Assembly: GCA_022376925.1 (NCBI GenBank)
Contig: JAIOJX010000026.1
Span: forward strand, 250,043,330 to 250,107,329
Direction of reading: 5' to 3'
DNA length: 64,000 nt
Origin: Tragulus kanchil
Taxonomy: Eukaryota > Chordata > Mammalia > Artiodactyla > Tragulidae
Shown here: piece by piece, positions 10,741 through 23,727 of the stretch
Layout: each line of letters starts with the position of its first letter
Position numbering within the stretch: the first letter of the stretch is position 1
The notes under the pieces: model-generated
The model's input: the letters and a program-made list of their open reading frames with translations, nothing else
The model's database searches: none
Told to the model about the DNA's origin: nothing
Program-made: the position numbers and the translations under genes

Positions 10741-13680
10741 GGTTATGTTACCAGATTTTTCTTTATTCTCATTTTTCACGTGTGTCAACATGTAATCTAA
10801 TCTTGCATACCGATACCTGCAATTAAGAATATGCTTGCGAGGTCATAGTAAGTCATCGTAGCAAGTGACAAAAGCTAATTTGTCGTAGGCCTTATTGAGT
10901 ATTAAAATAAGAGGGGAAAAAATCTGACTTTGTTTTGCAGTATTTCAAATTGCAAGAGTGTGCAAAGAATAAGCCTTCAGGTGAGAGGATAAACTGGCAA
11001 AGAGATACTCATTCAAAAGCTAGAATGTGTGTTTTCTTCTGATTTCTCTCCTTTACTCATTTGTGTTTTGCAAGTGCTTTGAACGTACTTCCTTGCAGCT
11101 GGCTCCATCTTCTTCCCAACCAAGCTGTACGTCTCTGAAAAGATGGACTTGCAGCTTTTATTTTTTATTACTTACCATTACTCAGTGTACGTTTCTTATA
11201 ATCATACATGCTATATAATAAGTGTTGAAGAAACAGTCATAAAAATTAGCAAATGATTCTCCATTTCCTGAAGATAGTACCATATTTTAAGAAATTCTCA
11301 ACATATTCCATGTAAATGGCTGGCACTTCAAAATCATCTTCTTGTGAAAATCATCCTTTCAGATTTATGTGTGTTGTGGGCCTTACCCATGAGAAACATT
11401 AATAAAGATTGTGGATGTGGCTGTAGGCAAAAGGATCTTCTAGAAAAAACTTCCACAGAGGAGAGGATTCCCAAATAACCAACCCAAGAAAACATCTCTC
11501 CAAACTCCGAAACAGATGAAGTTGGCTCCCTGTTGCTTTGACATCACAGCAGCAAGGCATCACAGCTCCTTAGCTGTCAGTCCTGTGAACTGTCACATGA
11601 AGTTCATAGTGAGAGAAGAGATTTAATGAATGCTGTATTTCAGCTAGCAGAAAATAGACCTTCATACTTCCCCTCTATCCCAGAGCTGTTCTTACTGGTC
11701 TTTATCTTTCCCCAGATGTATTCTCTCTCCTTTTGAAAATCTTTGCTTCTATTAGCCTCATGATGGATTCATTTAGTCTGGCTTTGTTAGTGGATGTTAT
11801 CATAAACTATCATTTATTTGAGTATTAATATGTGTATCTCTGTCTCTACATGTTAAACAAATCACCTAAAAAACAACTATATATTAGTTCTTTTAGAAAG
11901 TACAATATGTCAAATGCATATAGAAAATTTGGATTTTAGATGTCTTGGTTTGGCAGTGTTTTTAGGTTTAGTAAATAATTATGTAATAATCCATAGTTCT
12001 GACTTATCTTGAAAAACTGGAAAATTTGGCAACATGGGATCATCATTTTTGCAGGGCAGAAATCAGCTGGGAATGAGTAAAAGCTGCCTCCTTAGATTGC
12101 ATACTTTGCAATATGCCTCATTCCTGACTACTGTGTCTTCCATTACCCTCAGTCTACCTAAATTATTTAAATGTAAGAGTCCTAGATTAGATAAAGGTGC
12201 CAAGGAAGGAGGTAACACAGGAAGGTCCAGCAGCAGTTAAGATATATCCATTCACCTTCTGCTGCAAAGGGAGGAAAATGCATAGATATCAAGTATGTGC
12301 CAAGTGATCTCTGCTCTCAAATAGCTCACATGCTATATAATGTGTTGAAGAAACAGTCATAAAAATTAGCAAATGATTCTCCATTTCCTGAAGATAGTAC
12401 CATATTTTAAGAAATTCTCAACATATTCCATGTAAATGGCTGGCACTTCAAAATCATCTTCTTGTGAAAATCATCCTTTCAGATTTATGTGTGTTGTGGG
12501 CCTTACCCATGAGAAACATTAATAAAGATTGTGGATGTGGCTGTAGGCAAAAGGATCTTCTAGAAAAACTTCCACAGAGGAGAGGATTCCCAAATAACCA
12601 ACCCAAGAAAACATCTCTCCAAACTCCGAAACAGATGAAGTTGGCTCCCTGTTGCTTTGACATCACAGCAGCAAGGCATCACAGCTCCTTAGCTGTCAGT
12701 CCTGTGAACTGTCACATGAAGTTCATAGTGAGAGAAGAGATTTAATGAATGCTGTATTTCAGCTAGCAGAAAATAGACCTTCATACTTCCCCTCTATCCC
12801 AGAGCTGTTCTTACTGGTCTTTATCTTTCCCCAGATGTATTCTCTCTCCTTTTGAAAATCTTTGCTTCTATTAGCCTCATGATGGATTCATTTAGTCTGG
12901 CTTTGTTAGTGGATGTTATCATAAACTATCATTTATTTGAGTATTAATATGTGTATCTCTGTCTCTACATGTTAAACAAATCACCTAAAAAACAACTATA
13001 TATTAGTTCTTTTTAGAAAGTACAATATGTCAAATGCATATAGAAAATTTGGATTTTAGATGTCTTGGTTTGGCAGTGTTTTTAGGTTTAGTAAATAATT
13101 ATGTAATAATCCATAGTTCTGACTTATCTTGAAAAACTGGAAAATTTGGCAACATGGGATCATCATTTTTGCAGGGCAGAAATCAGCTGGGAATGAGTAA
13201 AAGCTGCCTCCTTAGATTGCATACTTTGCAATATGCCTCATTCCTGACTACTGTGTCTTCCATTACCCTCAGTCTACCTAAATTATTTAAATGTAAGAGT
13301 CCTAGATTAGATAAAGGTGCCAAGGAAGGAGGTAACACAGGAAGGTCCAGCAGCAGTTAAGATATATCCATTCACCTTCTGCTGCAAAGGGAGGAAAATG
13401 CATAGATATCAAGTATGTGCCAAGTGATCTCTGCTCTCAAATAGCTCACAGTCTAGAAAGAGAGATAGCCAAGGAAACAAAGCCCAAAATACAATAAGGT
13501 GCACATTAAGCCCTAGGTAAGAAACAGGTTCTTGTTTGCAATGAGCATTCCTCTAGGCAGGCCCTGGCCAAGTAATTTCAACAGCAGATACTAACTCAGA
13601 CATGACAATCTGCATTCAGGACAGAACTCCAAAAACTAGATGAGATTGTTGTTGCAAGGCAAGAATGAGGATTATTACCT
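10741..13680. other. Mostly non-repetitive intergenic DNA
   Basis: No gene or transposon was recognised in this stretch, which carries doublet 5. The open frames of 68-93 codons have no recognisable domains, no splice context and no start context. True length is about 1.8 kb. Confidence 0.6.
11206..13450. repeat. Doublet 5: about 1120 bp direct repeat in non-repetitive DNA
   Basis: Copy 1 is 11206-12330 and copy 2 is 12328-13450. Differences are mainly in runs of one base (for example six versus five A near 11442 and 12563). No transposon boundary lies at the ends. Confidence 0.95.
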
Positions 13681-13855
13681 AAATTCTCCATACCTCAGTT
13701 CTTTCATCGGTAAATGGGGATATTAATAGCCTAATAGCCTCTCATTAAATTACTGTAAAAATTAAATTAGGTGATCTATTAGATAATGTTAAGCCCTTAA
13801 AGAATGTTTGCATGTATTATATGGCTTATAAATGCTAGTTATTGTAATTATATAT
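13680..13855 (+). mobile_element. MIR-like SINE fragment
   Basis: It resembles the 3' half of MIR: a 'cctcagtt...catcggtaaatgggga' type phrase followed by an AT-rich 'taataatagcct' type stretch and a 'gctagttattgtaattat' type end. It is old and diverged. Confidence 0.55.
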
Positions 13856-15191
13856 GGGCTCTAAGTTAAGAACTTCGCAGTGGTGAGGTGAGGAAGTGTG
13901 TGGATAAGAGACCAGCACTTGGTTACAGGGAACATGTGCAGAGCTCAGTATCTGGATCCAGACAAAAAAAAGACTATATAAACATTGCACCAAGGCCCAA
14001 GACTCCTGTTACCCTAAGAGTACCGTTCAGAATTTTTGAATGGCTATATTCTTTACAAGCAGGATGGCACTTCTGTTTGGATGGTTCTTATCTCCTGATA
14101 CAAACTTGGCTTTTAGTAAATCACTAGTAAATGGTTATTGAGAAGAGCATATGAACAAGTGAGGTATTAGGCTAATAACAGAATCTTGGAAATAGCAGGA
14201 CTGAGCATAGACATGAGGGTAAAGGGGCCCTAGCTGACGACTCAACAGTTCTATGGGCAAATAACATATGGTACAATTCCTAAATACTCCCAGGTATGGG
14301 GCAGTTCAATCAACTGTGTATATTGTCCAGCAGTTAGCCAAGTCAACCATGTCTTTTATACTATTTGAGATGTTTCTCAGGCCACCAATCTTTCCTTTTC
14401 AAATTCAAGAAGAGCCTAATTATTTAAATATGAATAAATTTACTGCTTGGCAAGGAAGAAGCAAATTACTAAAGAAACGGAATAGCAACTTCTGTCTCTT
14501 CTCTGTCTTTCTTGTCCCATTTTTGACTGGCGGAGAGGAGAGACAGGGCCATCATGTGGCCAAGAGAGAGTCTGCCTTTTGGACAAACAAATCTTGCCTG
14601 CCTGGGAAACTGGCCCACTGCTGTTGAAGGCCAATTTTTTCAAGATAAGTGCTTTTACCCAACATTGTTGCAACTCTTGCCCAGTGTACAGTGCCCTGTG
14701 GCATGAACTTCTCTCCCCTTTTTTTGTGGCTGCTAACTTCTCCTCTGGACGCAATAGTTTGTTTACCAGCCATGGGATTAGACACGAGGAATCCCAAAAT
14801 CTGGGGGCATGGTCCCCAAGGACAGTCCCTTGGCCTCATTTCTCTTGAAAGCCTTATGTACATAGTAAGATTCATTACTGCAGTGCCCAGTTATAGCCCT
14901 GTCATTTCCCAAACTCCCTATGCTATAAGGGAAGAGGAAATTTGGAAAGAACTGTTTTCATCAAGACACTTTCCAAGAAGAAAAATTTTTCTGCTTCTCT
15001 ATTCTCTTCATCTTGAATAACTCCTGTCATCTTCAGTTCTTTACATAATTAGGGCCAATTTGTGTGCAAGTGAGATTGGCAGCTGCATAATTAAGAGGAT
15101 TCAGTGATACTTGAGATGTTGCCTAAGACTCCTTGCCTCTTTACTCAAACTGTGAATTCTAAGATAATCCTTCTCAAATTTAGCACCCATT
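13856..15191. other. Non-repetitive intergenic DNA with overlapping short ORFs
   Basis: No repeat family was recognised. Between 14268 and 15020 there are open frames of 89-123 codons on both strands, overlapping one another. I see no conserved protein motif in any of them. The stretch is present once, outside any doublet. Confidence 0.5.
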
Positions 15192-15203
15192 AGAATTGTA
15201 TGG

Positions 15204-15421
15204 TTGGGCTTCCTTGGTGGCCCAGTGGTAAAGAATCTGCCTGCAATGCAGGAGACCCAGGTTCTATTCCTCGGTTGGGAAGATTGCCTGGAGGATGGCA
15301 TGGCAACCTAATCCAGTATTCTTGCCTGTAGAATTCCATTGACAGAGGAACCTGGCAAGCCGTAATATGTAGGGTTGCACAGAGTAGGACATAACTGAAG
15401 TGTCTACACAGCAGCAGCAGG
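15204..15421 (+). mobile_element. Bov-tA SINE
   Basis: A full-length plus-strand element: tRNA-like head GGGCTTCCTTGGTGGCCCAG, then the CCAGTATTCTTGCC phrase, and a tail ending in a CAGCAGCAG run. It is flanked by the perfect 12-bp target-site duplication AGAATTGTATGG (15192-15203 and 15422-15433). Confidence 0.92.
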
Positions 15422-15679
15422 AGAATTGTATGGAGGCCTTGTTCAAATCCAGATTGCTGGCTCCACAAAATATCTCCCCATGCAGAGTTTCCAGTTCTTT
15501 ATGTCAGAGGTGCAACCTAGTAATTTTCACTTCAAGTGTCTCCAGGTAATACTGATATCATTGATATAGGGACTGCCCTAATGTATCAGCTTAATCTAAA
15601 AATCACTAAGCACTAGAGAAAATGCACGAGGCAAATGGAAAAGATTATAAATACTTTAAATGAGATTTTCTAGAAGTAA

Positions 15680-15866
15680 AGAAGTCAAGTCTCTCAGTCG
15701 TGTCCAAGTGTTTGCGCCACCAGGGAGGAGTCATGGAATTCTGCAGGCAAGAATACCCTAGAGTGGGTAGCCTATCCCTTCTCCAGGAGATCATCCCAAC
15801 ACAGGGGTTGAACCTGGATCCCTGCATTGCAGGTAGATTCTTTACCATCTGAGCCAGTAGGGAGTG
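15680..15866 (-). mobile_element. Bov-tA SINE, minus strand
   Basis: The + strand shows CTCTCAGTCGTGTCC at the tail side and TGCATTGCAGGTAGATTC near the head side, the antisense form of Bov-tA. It is diverged, with a disturbed middle. Confidence 0.8.
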
Positions 15867-16782
15867 AAACATAAAAATTTTTCATTGTTAGGGCATTAGC
15901 TCTGCAACCAGCAAAGGCTTTACCCATCAAATAAAAATGAGGTTTTTCAGGGGACTGTAAAAAGCCAAATGGCTGTCTTGGATTTCCCATAGCTCTGATT
16001 GTACTTTTAATATTAGCATTTTATAGATTTATGTGCATAAGCCAATAATAATTAACCTAAAGCAGAAGTTTCAGGCAAGGTGGTCTGTGTATCTCAAGGA
16101 TATGATAAGAGTTACCTTAGCCTTTTTTTTTTCAGAGTATAAAGATACTATACCCACACTGGCTTTTCTCTTTCTGTGGTCTTAGTTTTGATATTAACTT
16201 TTTGGAAGTAGAGATACCTCGTATATATTGTGTGCACAGATATGAACAGGCAGACTAGAGATCTCAGGGCTTCATTTACAAGTTTAGTTATGAATCAGGT
16301 ATTACAATATAAACCTATTAGTTTATAAGCAGTTGGTATACATTAAGGTTGCTTATTTAGATGACCAAGGCCTGCTTTCTGTGTTTGCCTGAGGGACCTG
16401 TAGCCTTTAGATTTAAACGTACCACTTTTTTTCTTTCCTTGGTTGCAGGTCCTTGAGGCCTATATTTATATTTTGGTTTAGACATTTGCAAGACAAAGGC
16501 CTGAAAGCAGAGGCCTATATTGTATGAAGATTATTCAACTGGGTCTAATCAGTACATGTATGTGAGGAAACTACACTACTCAAAGCTGGAGAAAGAACAT
16601 CCTGAAAGGGTGAGAGGCAGCTCTTGGTCTTCACACAGGGCCAGAAATAAGGTCTGTTACTGAGTTTGAAAACTGACAGTTCATGGGATATTGGTAACAT
16701 GCATGGAAGAGCCTTGCCTCAGTATTAGGGAATAATGATCCTCAGGCAGAGTAGCTCCAGGCCCACCTAACAGATTTTGTTG
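15867..16782. other. Unassigned intergenic DNA
   Basis: No gene or clear repeat was recognised. The second half is repeated by doublet 6 (17182 onwards). Confidence 0.5.
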
Positions 16783-18260
16783 TTGTAGTTGTTTACTTGC
16801 CCATTCATGTACGACTCTTTGCGACCCTATGGACTGTAACTCACTAGGATTCTCTGTCCATGGGATTTTGTACGCAAGCGTGGGTTGCCATTTTCTTCTC
16901 CAGGGGATGATCTTCCCAACCTAAGGATTTAAAGCACATCTGTACTGCAGGTGGATTCTTTACCACCAGGCTACTTGGGAAGCTTTAGAGAACCCAAAGG
17001 ACTAAAGTGTTTCCAACTAACAACTGGATCCTATAACAAAGTTTAGAAATACTTTTCAGAAGACAAAAATATCTGTCATCCAGCAAGGTAAATTTAGTGT
17101 CTGACATCCAATGAAAAGATTACCAGAGTTATAAAGAAGCAAGAAAATCCAAAAAACAATTGCATCCTAGTAAAAACAATTAGAAGTTTCAGGCAAGGTG
17201 GTCTGTGTATCTCAAGGATATGATAAGAGTTACCTTAGCCTTTTTTCAGAGTATAAAGATACTATACCCACACTGGCTTTTCTCTTTCTGTGGTCTTAGT
17301 TTTGATATTAACTTTTTGGAAGTAGAGATACCTCGTATATATTGTGTGCACAGATATGAACAGGCAGACTAGAGATCTCAGGGCTTCATTTACAAGTTTA
17401 GTTATGAATCAGGTATTACAATATAAACCTATTAGTTTATAAGCAGTTGGTATACATTAAGGTTGCTTATTTAGATGACCAAGGCCTGCTTTCTGTGTTT
17501 GCCTGAGGGACCTGTAGCCTTTAGATTTAAACGTACCACTTTTTTTCTTTCCTTGGTTGCAGGTCCTTGAGGCCTATATTTATATTTTGGTTTAGACATT
17601 TGCAAGACAAAGGCCTGAAAGCAGAGGCCTATATTGTATGAAGATTATTCAACTGGGTCTAATCAGTACATGTATGTGAGGAAACTACACTACTCAAAGC
17701 TGGAGAAAGAACATCCTGAAAGGGTGAGAGGCAGCTCTTGGTCTTCACACAGGGCCAGAAATAAGGTCTGTTACTGAGTTTGAAAACTGACAGTTCATGG
17801 GATATTGGTAACATGCATGGAAGAGCCTTGCCTCAGTATTAGGGAATAATGATCCTCAGGCAGAGTAGCTCCAGGCCCACCTAACAGATTTTGTTGTTGT
17901 AGTTGTTTACTTGCCCATTCATGTACGACTCTTTGCGACCCTATGGACTGTAACTCACTAGGATTCTCTGTCCATGGGATTTTGTACGCAAGCGTGGGTT
18001 GCCATTTTCTTCTCCAGGGGTGATCTTCCCAACCTAAGGATTTAAAGCACATCTGTACTGCAGGTGGATTCTTTACCACCAGGCTACTTGGGAAGCTTTA
18101 GAGAACCCAAAGGACTAAAGTGTTTCCAACTAACAACTGGATCCTATAACAAAGTTTAGAAATACTTTTCAGAAGACAAAAATATCTGTCATCCAGCAAG
18201 GTAAATTTAGTGTCTGACATCCAATGAAAAGATTACCAGAGTTATAAAGAAGCAAGAAAA
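16064..18260. repeat. Doublet 6: about 1.11 kb direct repeat
   Basis: Copy 1 is 16064-17151 and copy 2 is 17182-18260. It carries a Bov-tA fragment and the start of an old HAL1/L1M-like element. Thirty bases at the join (17152-17181) are not found in copy 2. A run of ten T in copy 1 (near 16124) is six T in copy 2. Confidence 0.94.
16783..16985 (-). mobile_element. Bov-tA SINE, duplicate at 17893-18097
   Basis: Antisense Bov-tA: GACTCTTTGCGACCCTATGG at the tail side, CAGGTGGATTCTTTACC and a worn head at the right. One G differs between the copies (16907 region versus 18018 region). Confidence 0.82.
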
Positions 18261-19077
18261 TATGACCTATAATGAGAGGTAAGATCAGTGAATTGAAACT
18301 ATCCTAAGATTGACACATATTCAAATTAGCAGACAGGGACATTAAAGCAGTGTATTATATGTGGACAGAGCCTTGAAACTTGGAAAATCTTTATTTAAAA
18401 ACAGAATACTCATTTTAAACTGAAATTCTAGAGTAAAAAAAAATCTGCCTATGAGATGAAAAATATGTTAAGGTTAATGGCAAATTGGGCATTGCAGAAA
18501 AAAAGGACTGAATATGAAGCAATAGAAACCCTCAAAAATATAGAATGAAAAGACAATATAACAAAAACCCAGAGCATCAATGAACTGCGGAACTTCAGGT
18601 GGCCTGATAAATGTGTAATTGAAGTCTCCAAAGGAAAGCAGAAGAGCATGGAAACTAAAAAAAGAAAATTGAACTAATGAAAAAATATCCAAACTTGATG
18701 AAAATAATATATGCATAGATTTAAGAAACTCAACAAGCCCCAAGAACAGAGTACACCAAGGTACATCATGATCAAATGTTCAAAAGCAGAAATAAAACAT
18801 AATCTTAAAACCAGTCAGAAAGGTTAAAAAAGACATGTTATTCTAGACATAAAAAAGATAAGGATGGCATTAGGTTTCTCATAGAAAAAAATGCAAACAA
18901 AATAAGGGAACAAGAAAAATGTGAACTGAAAAATCTATACTTGGTGATAACTTCTTTTAAAACTGAAGATAAAATACTTTTTCAGACATAGAAAAACTGA
19001 GAGAATTCGTCATTAGCAGAGCCACACTAAAATAATTATTTAAAAAAAAAAAATGTTAACAGTGGAAGGGAAATACC
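16986..19077 (+). mobile_element. Old HAL1/L1M-type LINE, plus strand
   Basis: The region has the A-rich sense composition of old L1/HAL1 3' sequence. Recognisable phrases include 'aattagcagacagggacattaaa' near 18325, the 'catgatcaaatgttcaaaa' block near 18767 and 'actgagagaattcgtc' near 18997. It ends in an A run at 19039-19052. It is interrupted by doublets 6 and 7 and has no open frame. Confidence 0.65.
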
Positions 19078-20843
19078 AATGAAACTTTGGTTCTTTGTTG
19101 TTGTTCAGTCTCAGACTCTTTGCAACCTCATGCACTGCAGCATGCCAGTTTCCTCTGTCCTCCCGTCTCCAAGAGCTTACTCAAATTCATGTCCATTGAA
19201 TCAGTGCTGCCATCCCACCATCTCATTGTCTGTTACCCTTGTTCACCTCCTGCCCTCAATCTTCCCCAGCAACAGGGTGTTTCCAGTGAGTCCTCTCTTC
19301 ACCTCAGATGGCCAAAGTATTGGAGCTTTACACCAGTTCTTCTGATGAATATTCGGAGTTGATTTCCTTTAGGATTGACTGGTTTGATCTCCTTGCAGTC
19401 TACATGACTTACAAGAGTCTTCTCCAGCACCACGGTTCTTGGTGTTCAACCTTCCTTATAGTCCAGTTCTCACATCCATACATGACTACTGGAACAACCA
19501 TAGCTTTAACACTATGAACCTTTGTCAGCAACGTGACAAAGGTTTTTAATATACTGTCTTTTTAATATGCTGTTTAGGTTTGTTATAGCTTTCCTTCTAA
19601 GGAGCAAGCTTCTTTTAATTTCATGGCTGCAGTCACCATCTGCAGTGATTTTGGAGCTCAAGAAAATAAAGTCTGTCACTGTTACCATTGTTTCCATATC
19701 TGTTTGCCATGACATGATGTGACCAGATTCCATGATTTTCAATTTTAGATTCCATTGTAAAAAGAAAATTGAACTAATGAAAAAATATCCAAACTTGATG
19801 AAAATAATATATGCATAGATTTAAGAAACTCAACAAGCCCCAAGAACAGAGTACACCAAGGTACATCATGATCAAATGTTCAAAAGCAGAAATAAAACAT
19901 AATCTTAAAACCAGTCAGAAAGGTTAAAAAAGACATGTTATTCTAGACATAAAAAAGATAAGGATGGCATTAGGTTTCTCATAGAAAAAAATGCAAACAA
20001 AATAAGGGAACAAGAAAAATGTGAACTGAAAAATCTATACTTGGTGATAACTTCTTTTAAAACTGAAGATAAAATACTTTTTCAGACATAGAAAAACTGA
20101 GAGAATTCGTCATTAGCAGAGCCACACTAAAATAATTATTTAAAAAAAAAAAATGTTAACAGTGGAAGGGAAATACCAATGAAACTTTGGTTCTTTGTTG
20201 TTGTTCAGTCTCAGACTCTTTGCAACCTCATGCACTGCAGCATGCCAGTTTCCTCTGTCCTCCCGTCTCCAAGAGCTTACTCAAATTCATGTCCATTGAA
20301 TCAGTGCTGCCATCCCACCATCTCATTGTCTGTTACCCTTGTTCACCTCCTGCCCTCAATCTTCCCCAGCAACAGGGTGTTTCCAGTGAGTCCTCTCTTC
20401 ACCTCAGATGGCCAAAGTATTGGAGCTTTCACACCAGTTCTTCTGATGAATATTCGGAGTTGATTTCCTTTAGGATTGACTGGTTTGATCTCCTTGCAGT
20501 CTACATGACTTACAAGAGTCTTCTCCAGCACCACGGTTCTTGGTGTTCAACCTTCCTTATAGTCCAGTTCTCACATCCATACATGACTACTGGAACAACC
20601 ATAGCTTTAACACTATGAACCTTTGTCAGCAACGTGACAAAGGTTTTTAATATACTGTCTTTTTAATATGCTGTTTAGGTTTGTTATAGCTTTCCTTCTA
20701 AGGAGCAAGCTTCTTTTAATTTCATGGCTGCAGTCACCATCTGCAGTGATTTTGGAGCTCAAGAAAATAAAGTCTGTCACTGTTACCATTGTTTCCATAT
20801 CTGTTTGCCATGACATGATGTGACCAGATTCCATGATTTTCAT
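18657..20843. repeat. Doublet 7: 1100 bp direct repeat
   Basis: Copy 1 is 18657-19743 and copy 2 is 19757-20843. It includes the end of the plus-strand HAL1-like element and the 3' part of a minus-strand BovB. A one-base indel at 19329 versus 20429 changes the open frames. Confidence 0.95.
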
Positions 20844-22950
20844 TTTTTGAATGTTGAGTTTTAGTTTAGCTTTTTCACTCTCTTCTTCCAACTTCATCAA
20901 GAGGCTCTTTAGTTTCTCTTCACTTTCTGCCATTAGGGTGGTGTTATCTGCATATCTGAGGTTGTTGATACATTTCTTGGCAACCTTAATTCCAGCTTGT
21001 GATACCTCCAGCCTGATATTTCACATAATGTACTCTGCATATAAGTTAAATAAGCAGAGTGACAATATACAGCCTTGTCCTACTCCTTTCCCAATTTGGA
21101 ACCAGTCTTTTGTTCTGTGTCCAGTTCTGTTGTTGCTTCTTGACTTGCATACAGGTTTCACAGGAGACAGGTAAGATGGTTCAGTATTCCCTGTCTTTCT
21201 CTATGATCCAACGAATGTTGGGATTTTTATCTCCGGTTCCTCTGCCTTCTCTAAAGCCTTTTCATCTGGAAGTTCTTGGTTCAAATACTTACTGAAGCTT
21301 GGTTCACGAAGTGTAGCTTGAAGGATTTTGAGCAAAACCTTCCTAGCATTTGAAGTGAGCTCAGTTGTGCAGTAGTTTGAAAATTCTTTGGCATTGCCCT
21401 TCTTTGGGATTGAAATGAAAACTGAACTTTTCCTGTCCTGAGGCCACTGCTGAGTTTTCCAGATTTGCTGGTGTCAACTAAAAAAAGATGAACAACTTGA
21501 GAGTTGTGGGTTAAGTTTTATTTGGGGCACAATTAGGACTGCAGCCCGGAAGGCAGGATCTCTGATAACTCTGAGAGACTGCTCCAAAGAGGCAGCAGGA
21601 GGGAAAATCAAGATGGAAGGTTTTAAGGAAGAGCGAGTTTAATACTAATAACAAAAGGTATTCAGTTAGTCAGGAGGATCTGATGTCACCATGAAGGAAT
21701 TAAGTGCTTTTCTAAATATGAGGAAATGCCAGGATTAAGATAATAAAATCTATTCCAAAAGCATCCACCTACCTAAAGACCTGCCCCACCAGATTCCCTG
21801 GAGCACAGAGGGCCTCACTCCCCACCCCCGGGCGTGTTGGAGGTCAGCAGCTGTCCCACTCAGCTCGGTTACCATTGTTTCCATATCTGTTTGCCATGAC
21901 ATGATGTGACCAGATTCCATGATTTTCATTTTTTGAATGTTGAGTTTTAGTTTAGCTTTTTCACTCTCTTCTTCCAACTTCATCAAGAGGCTCTTTAGTT
22001 TCTCTTCACTTTCTGCCATTAGGGTGGTGTTATCTGCATATCTGAGGTTGTTGATACATTTCTTGGCAACCTTAATTCCAGCTTGTGATACCTCCAGCCT
22101 GATATTTCACATAATGTACTCTGCATATAAGTTAAATAAGCAGAGTGACAATATACAGCCTTGTCCTACTCCTTTCCCAATTTGGAACCAGTCTTTTGTT
22201 CTGTGTCCAGTTCTGTTGTTGCTTCTTGACTTGCATACAGGTTTCACAGGAGACAGGTAAGATGGTTCAGTATTCCCTGTCTTTCTCTATGATCCAACGA
22301 ATGTTGGGATTTTTATCTCCGGTTCCTCTGCCTTCTCTAAAGCCTTTTCATCTGGAAGTTCTTGGTTCAAATACTTACTGAAGCTTGGTTCACGAAGTGT
22401 AGCTTGAAGGATTTTGAGCAAAACCTTCCTAGCATTTGAAGTGAGCTCAGTTGTGCAGTAGTTTGAAAATTCTTTGGCATTGCCCTTCTTTGGGATTGAA
22501 ATGAAAACTGAACTTTTCCTGTCCTGAGGCCACTGCTGAGTTTTCCAGATTTGCTGGTGTCAACTAAAAAAAGATGAACAACTTGAGAGTTGTGGGTTAA
22601 GTTTTATTTGGGGCACAATTAGGACTGCAGCCCGGAAGGCAGGATCTCTGATAACTCTGAGAGACTGCTCCAAAGAGGCAGCAGGAGGGAAAATCAAGAT
22701 GGAAGGTTTTAAGGAAGAGCGAGTTTAATACTAATAACAAAAGGTATTCAGTTAGTCAGGAGGATCTGATGTCACCATGAAGGAATTAAGTGCTTTTCTA
22801 AATATGAGGAAATGCCAGGATTAAGATAATAAAATCTATTCCAAAAAGCATCCACCTACCTAAAGACCTGCCCCACCAGATTCCCTGGAGCACAGAGGGC
22901 CTCACTCCACCCTGCACTCCCTCAGGGCGTGTTGGAGGTCAGCAGCTGTC
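20782..22950. repeat. Doublet 8: 1086 bp direct repeat
   Basis: Copy 1 is 20782-21860 and copy 2 is 21868-22950, inside BovB and the inserted LTR. Near the join, copy 1 has a collapsed C-rich stretch (21826-21834) where copy 2 has a longer, more complex one. The first 60 bases overlap doublet 7, giving three copies. Confidence 0.95.
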
Positions 22951-23048
22951 ACAGCACAGGGGTCAGTCTCCACAGAGGCAGATGGCAAATGCCCTTGTTC
23001 CGTCATTGGCAGTGTAATTGGTGAGTGCTGGTTGTAGTTAACATGACA
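22558..23048 (-). mobile_element. Probable solo LTR inserted in BovB; partial duplicate at 21472-21860
   Basis: About 490 bp foreign to BovB is bounded by TGTCA on the left and TGACA on the right, as expected for LTR termini. On the minus strand it ends with an AATAAA followed by a short 3' stretch. BovB sequence flanks both sides and would be continuous without it. No internal retroviral gene is seen. I cannot name the family, and the target-site repeat is unclear. Confidence 0.5.
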
Positions 23049-23727
23049 TATTGCAAGCAGCACTTTAACACCATCATCTTTTAGAATTTGCAGCTAGGAT
23101 TTCTAGTACTATATTGAATAAAAGTGGTTAGAGTGGGCGTCCTTGTCTTGTTCCGAATCTTAGAGTAAATGCTTTCAGCTTTTCACCATTGAGTATGATG
23201 TTACCTGTGAGTTTGCTGTATACAAGCTTTATTATGTTGAGGGATGTTCCCGCTTTACCCATTTTTCTAGAGAATTTTTTTTAATCATAAATGCATGTTT
23301 AATTTTGTGGAAAGCTTTTTCTGCATGTGTTAAGATGATACATACAGTTTTTAGTCTTCACTTTGTTAATGTGGTGTGTCACACTGATTGATCTGCAAAT
23401 ACTAAAAAAAAAATCCTTGCCTCCCTGGTGTAAAGGCCACTTGATCCTGCTTTATAATCTTTTGATATATTGTTGGATCTGATTTGCCAATGTTTTGTTC
23501 AGGATTTTTGCATCCATGTACATTGGTGATATTGGCCTGTAATTTTTTGTGGTATCTTTGTTTTTTGTATGAGGGTAATGCTGGGCTCACAAAATCAGTT
23601 CAGGACGTTCCTTTCTGTGAATTTTTTTGTAATAATTTGAGAATGATAGTTGTAACCTTCACTGAATGTTTGGTAGAACTCACTTGTAAAACCGTCTGGT
23701 CTCTCCTTTTGTCTGCTAGGACTTTTT

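Larger units (their letters stand above)
19094..23090 (-). mobile_element. BovB LINE, 5'-truncated (span includes doublets 7 and 8)
   Basis: BovB encodes a reverse transcriptase and is a hallmark of ruminants. The minus strand reads RT-type peptides such as MAESEEKLKSLLMKLEEESE, VTDFIFLSSKITADGDCSHE and, nearer the 3' end, TLLLGKIEGRR. The cleanest continuous part is 20193-21476 (1.28 kb). The 3' end lies at 19094/20193. The 5' truncation is near 23090, where L1 sequence begins. Stops and indels break the frame. The LTR described separately interrupts it: BovB resumes at about 23049. Confidence 0.88.

Noticed and set aside
9547..10800. Series of plus-strand frames of 67-106 codons
   Set aside because: They lie antisense in L1 5' UTR sequence that recurs at 25.3-26.6 kb with different frames open.
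12464..12745. A 93-codon frame as a small gene
   Set aside because: In the first copy of the same sequence (11.34-11.62 kb) one extra A breaks the frame, and no motif or start context supports it.
21472..23048. Endogenous retrovirus
   Set aside because: Only LTR-like sequence is visible; no gag, pol or env-like reading frame lies beside it.
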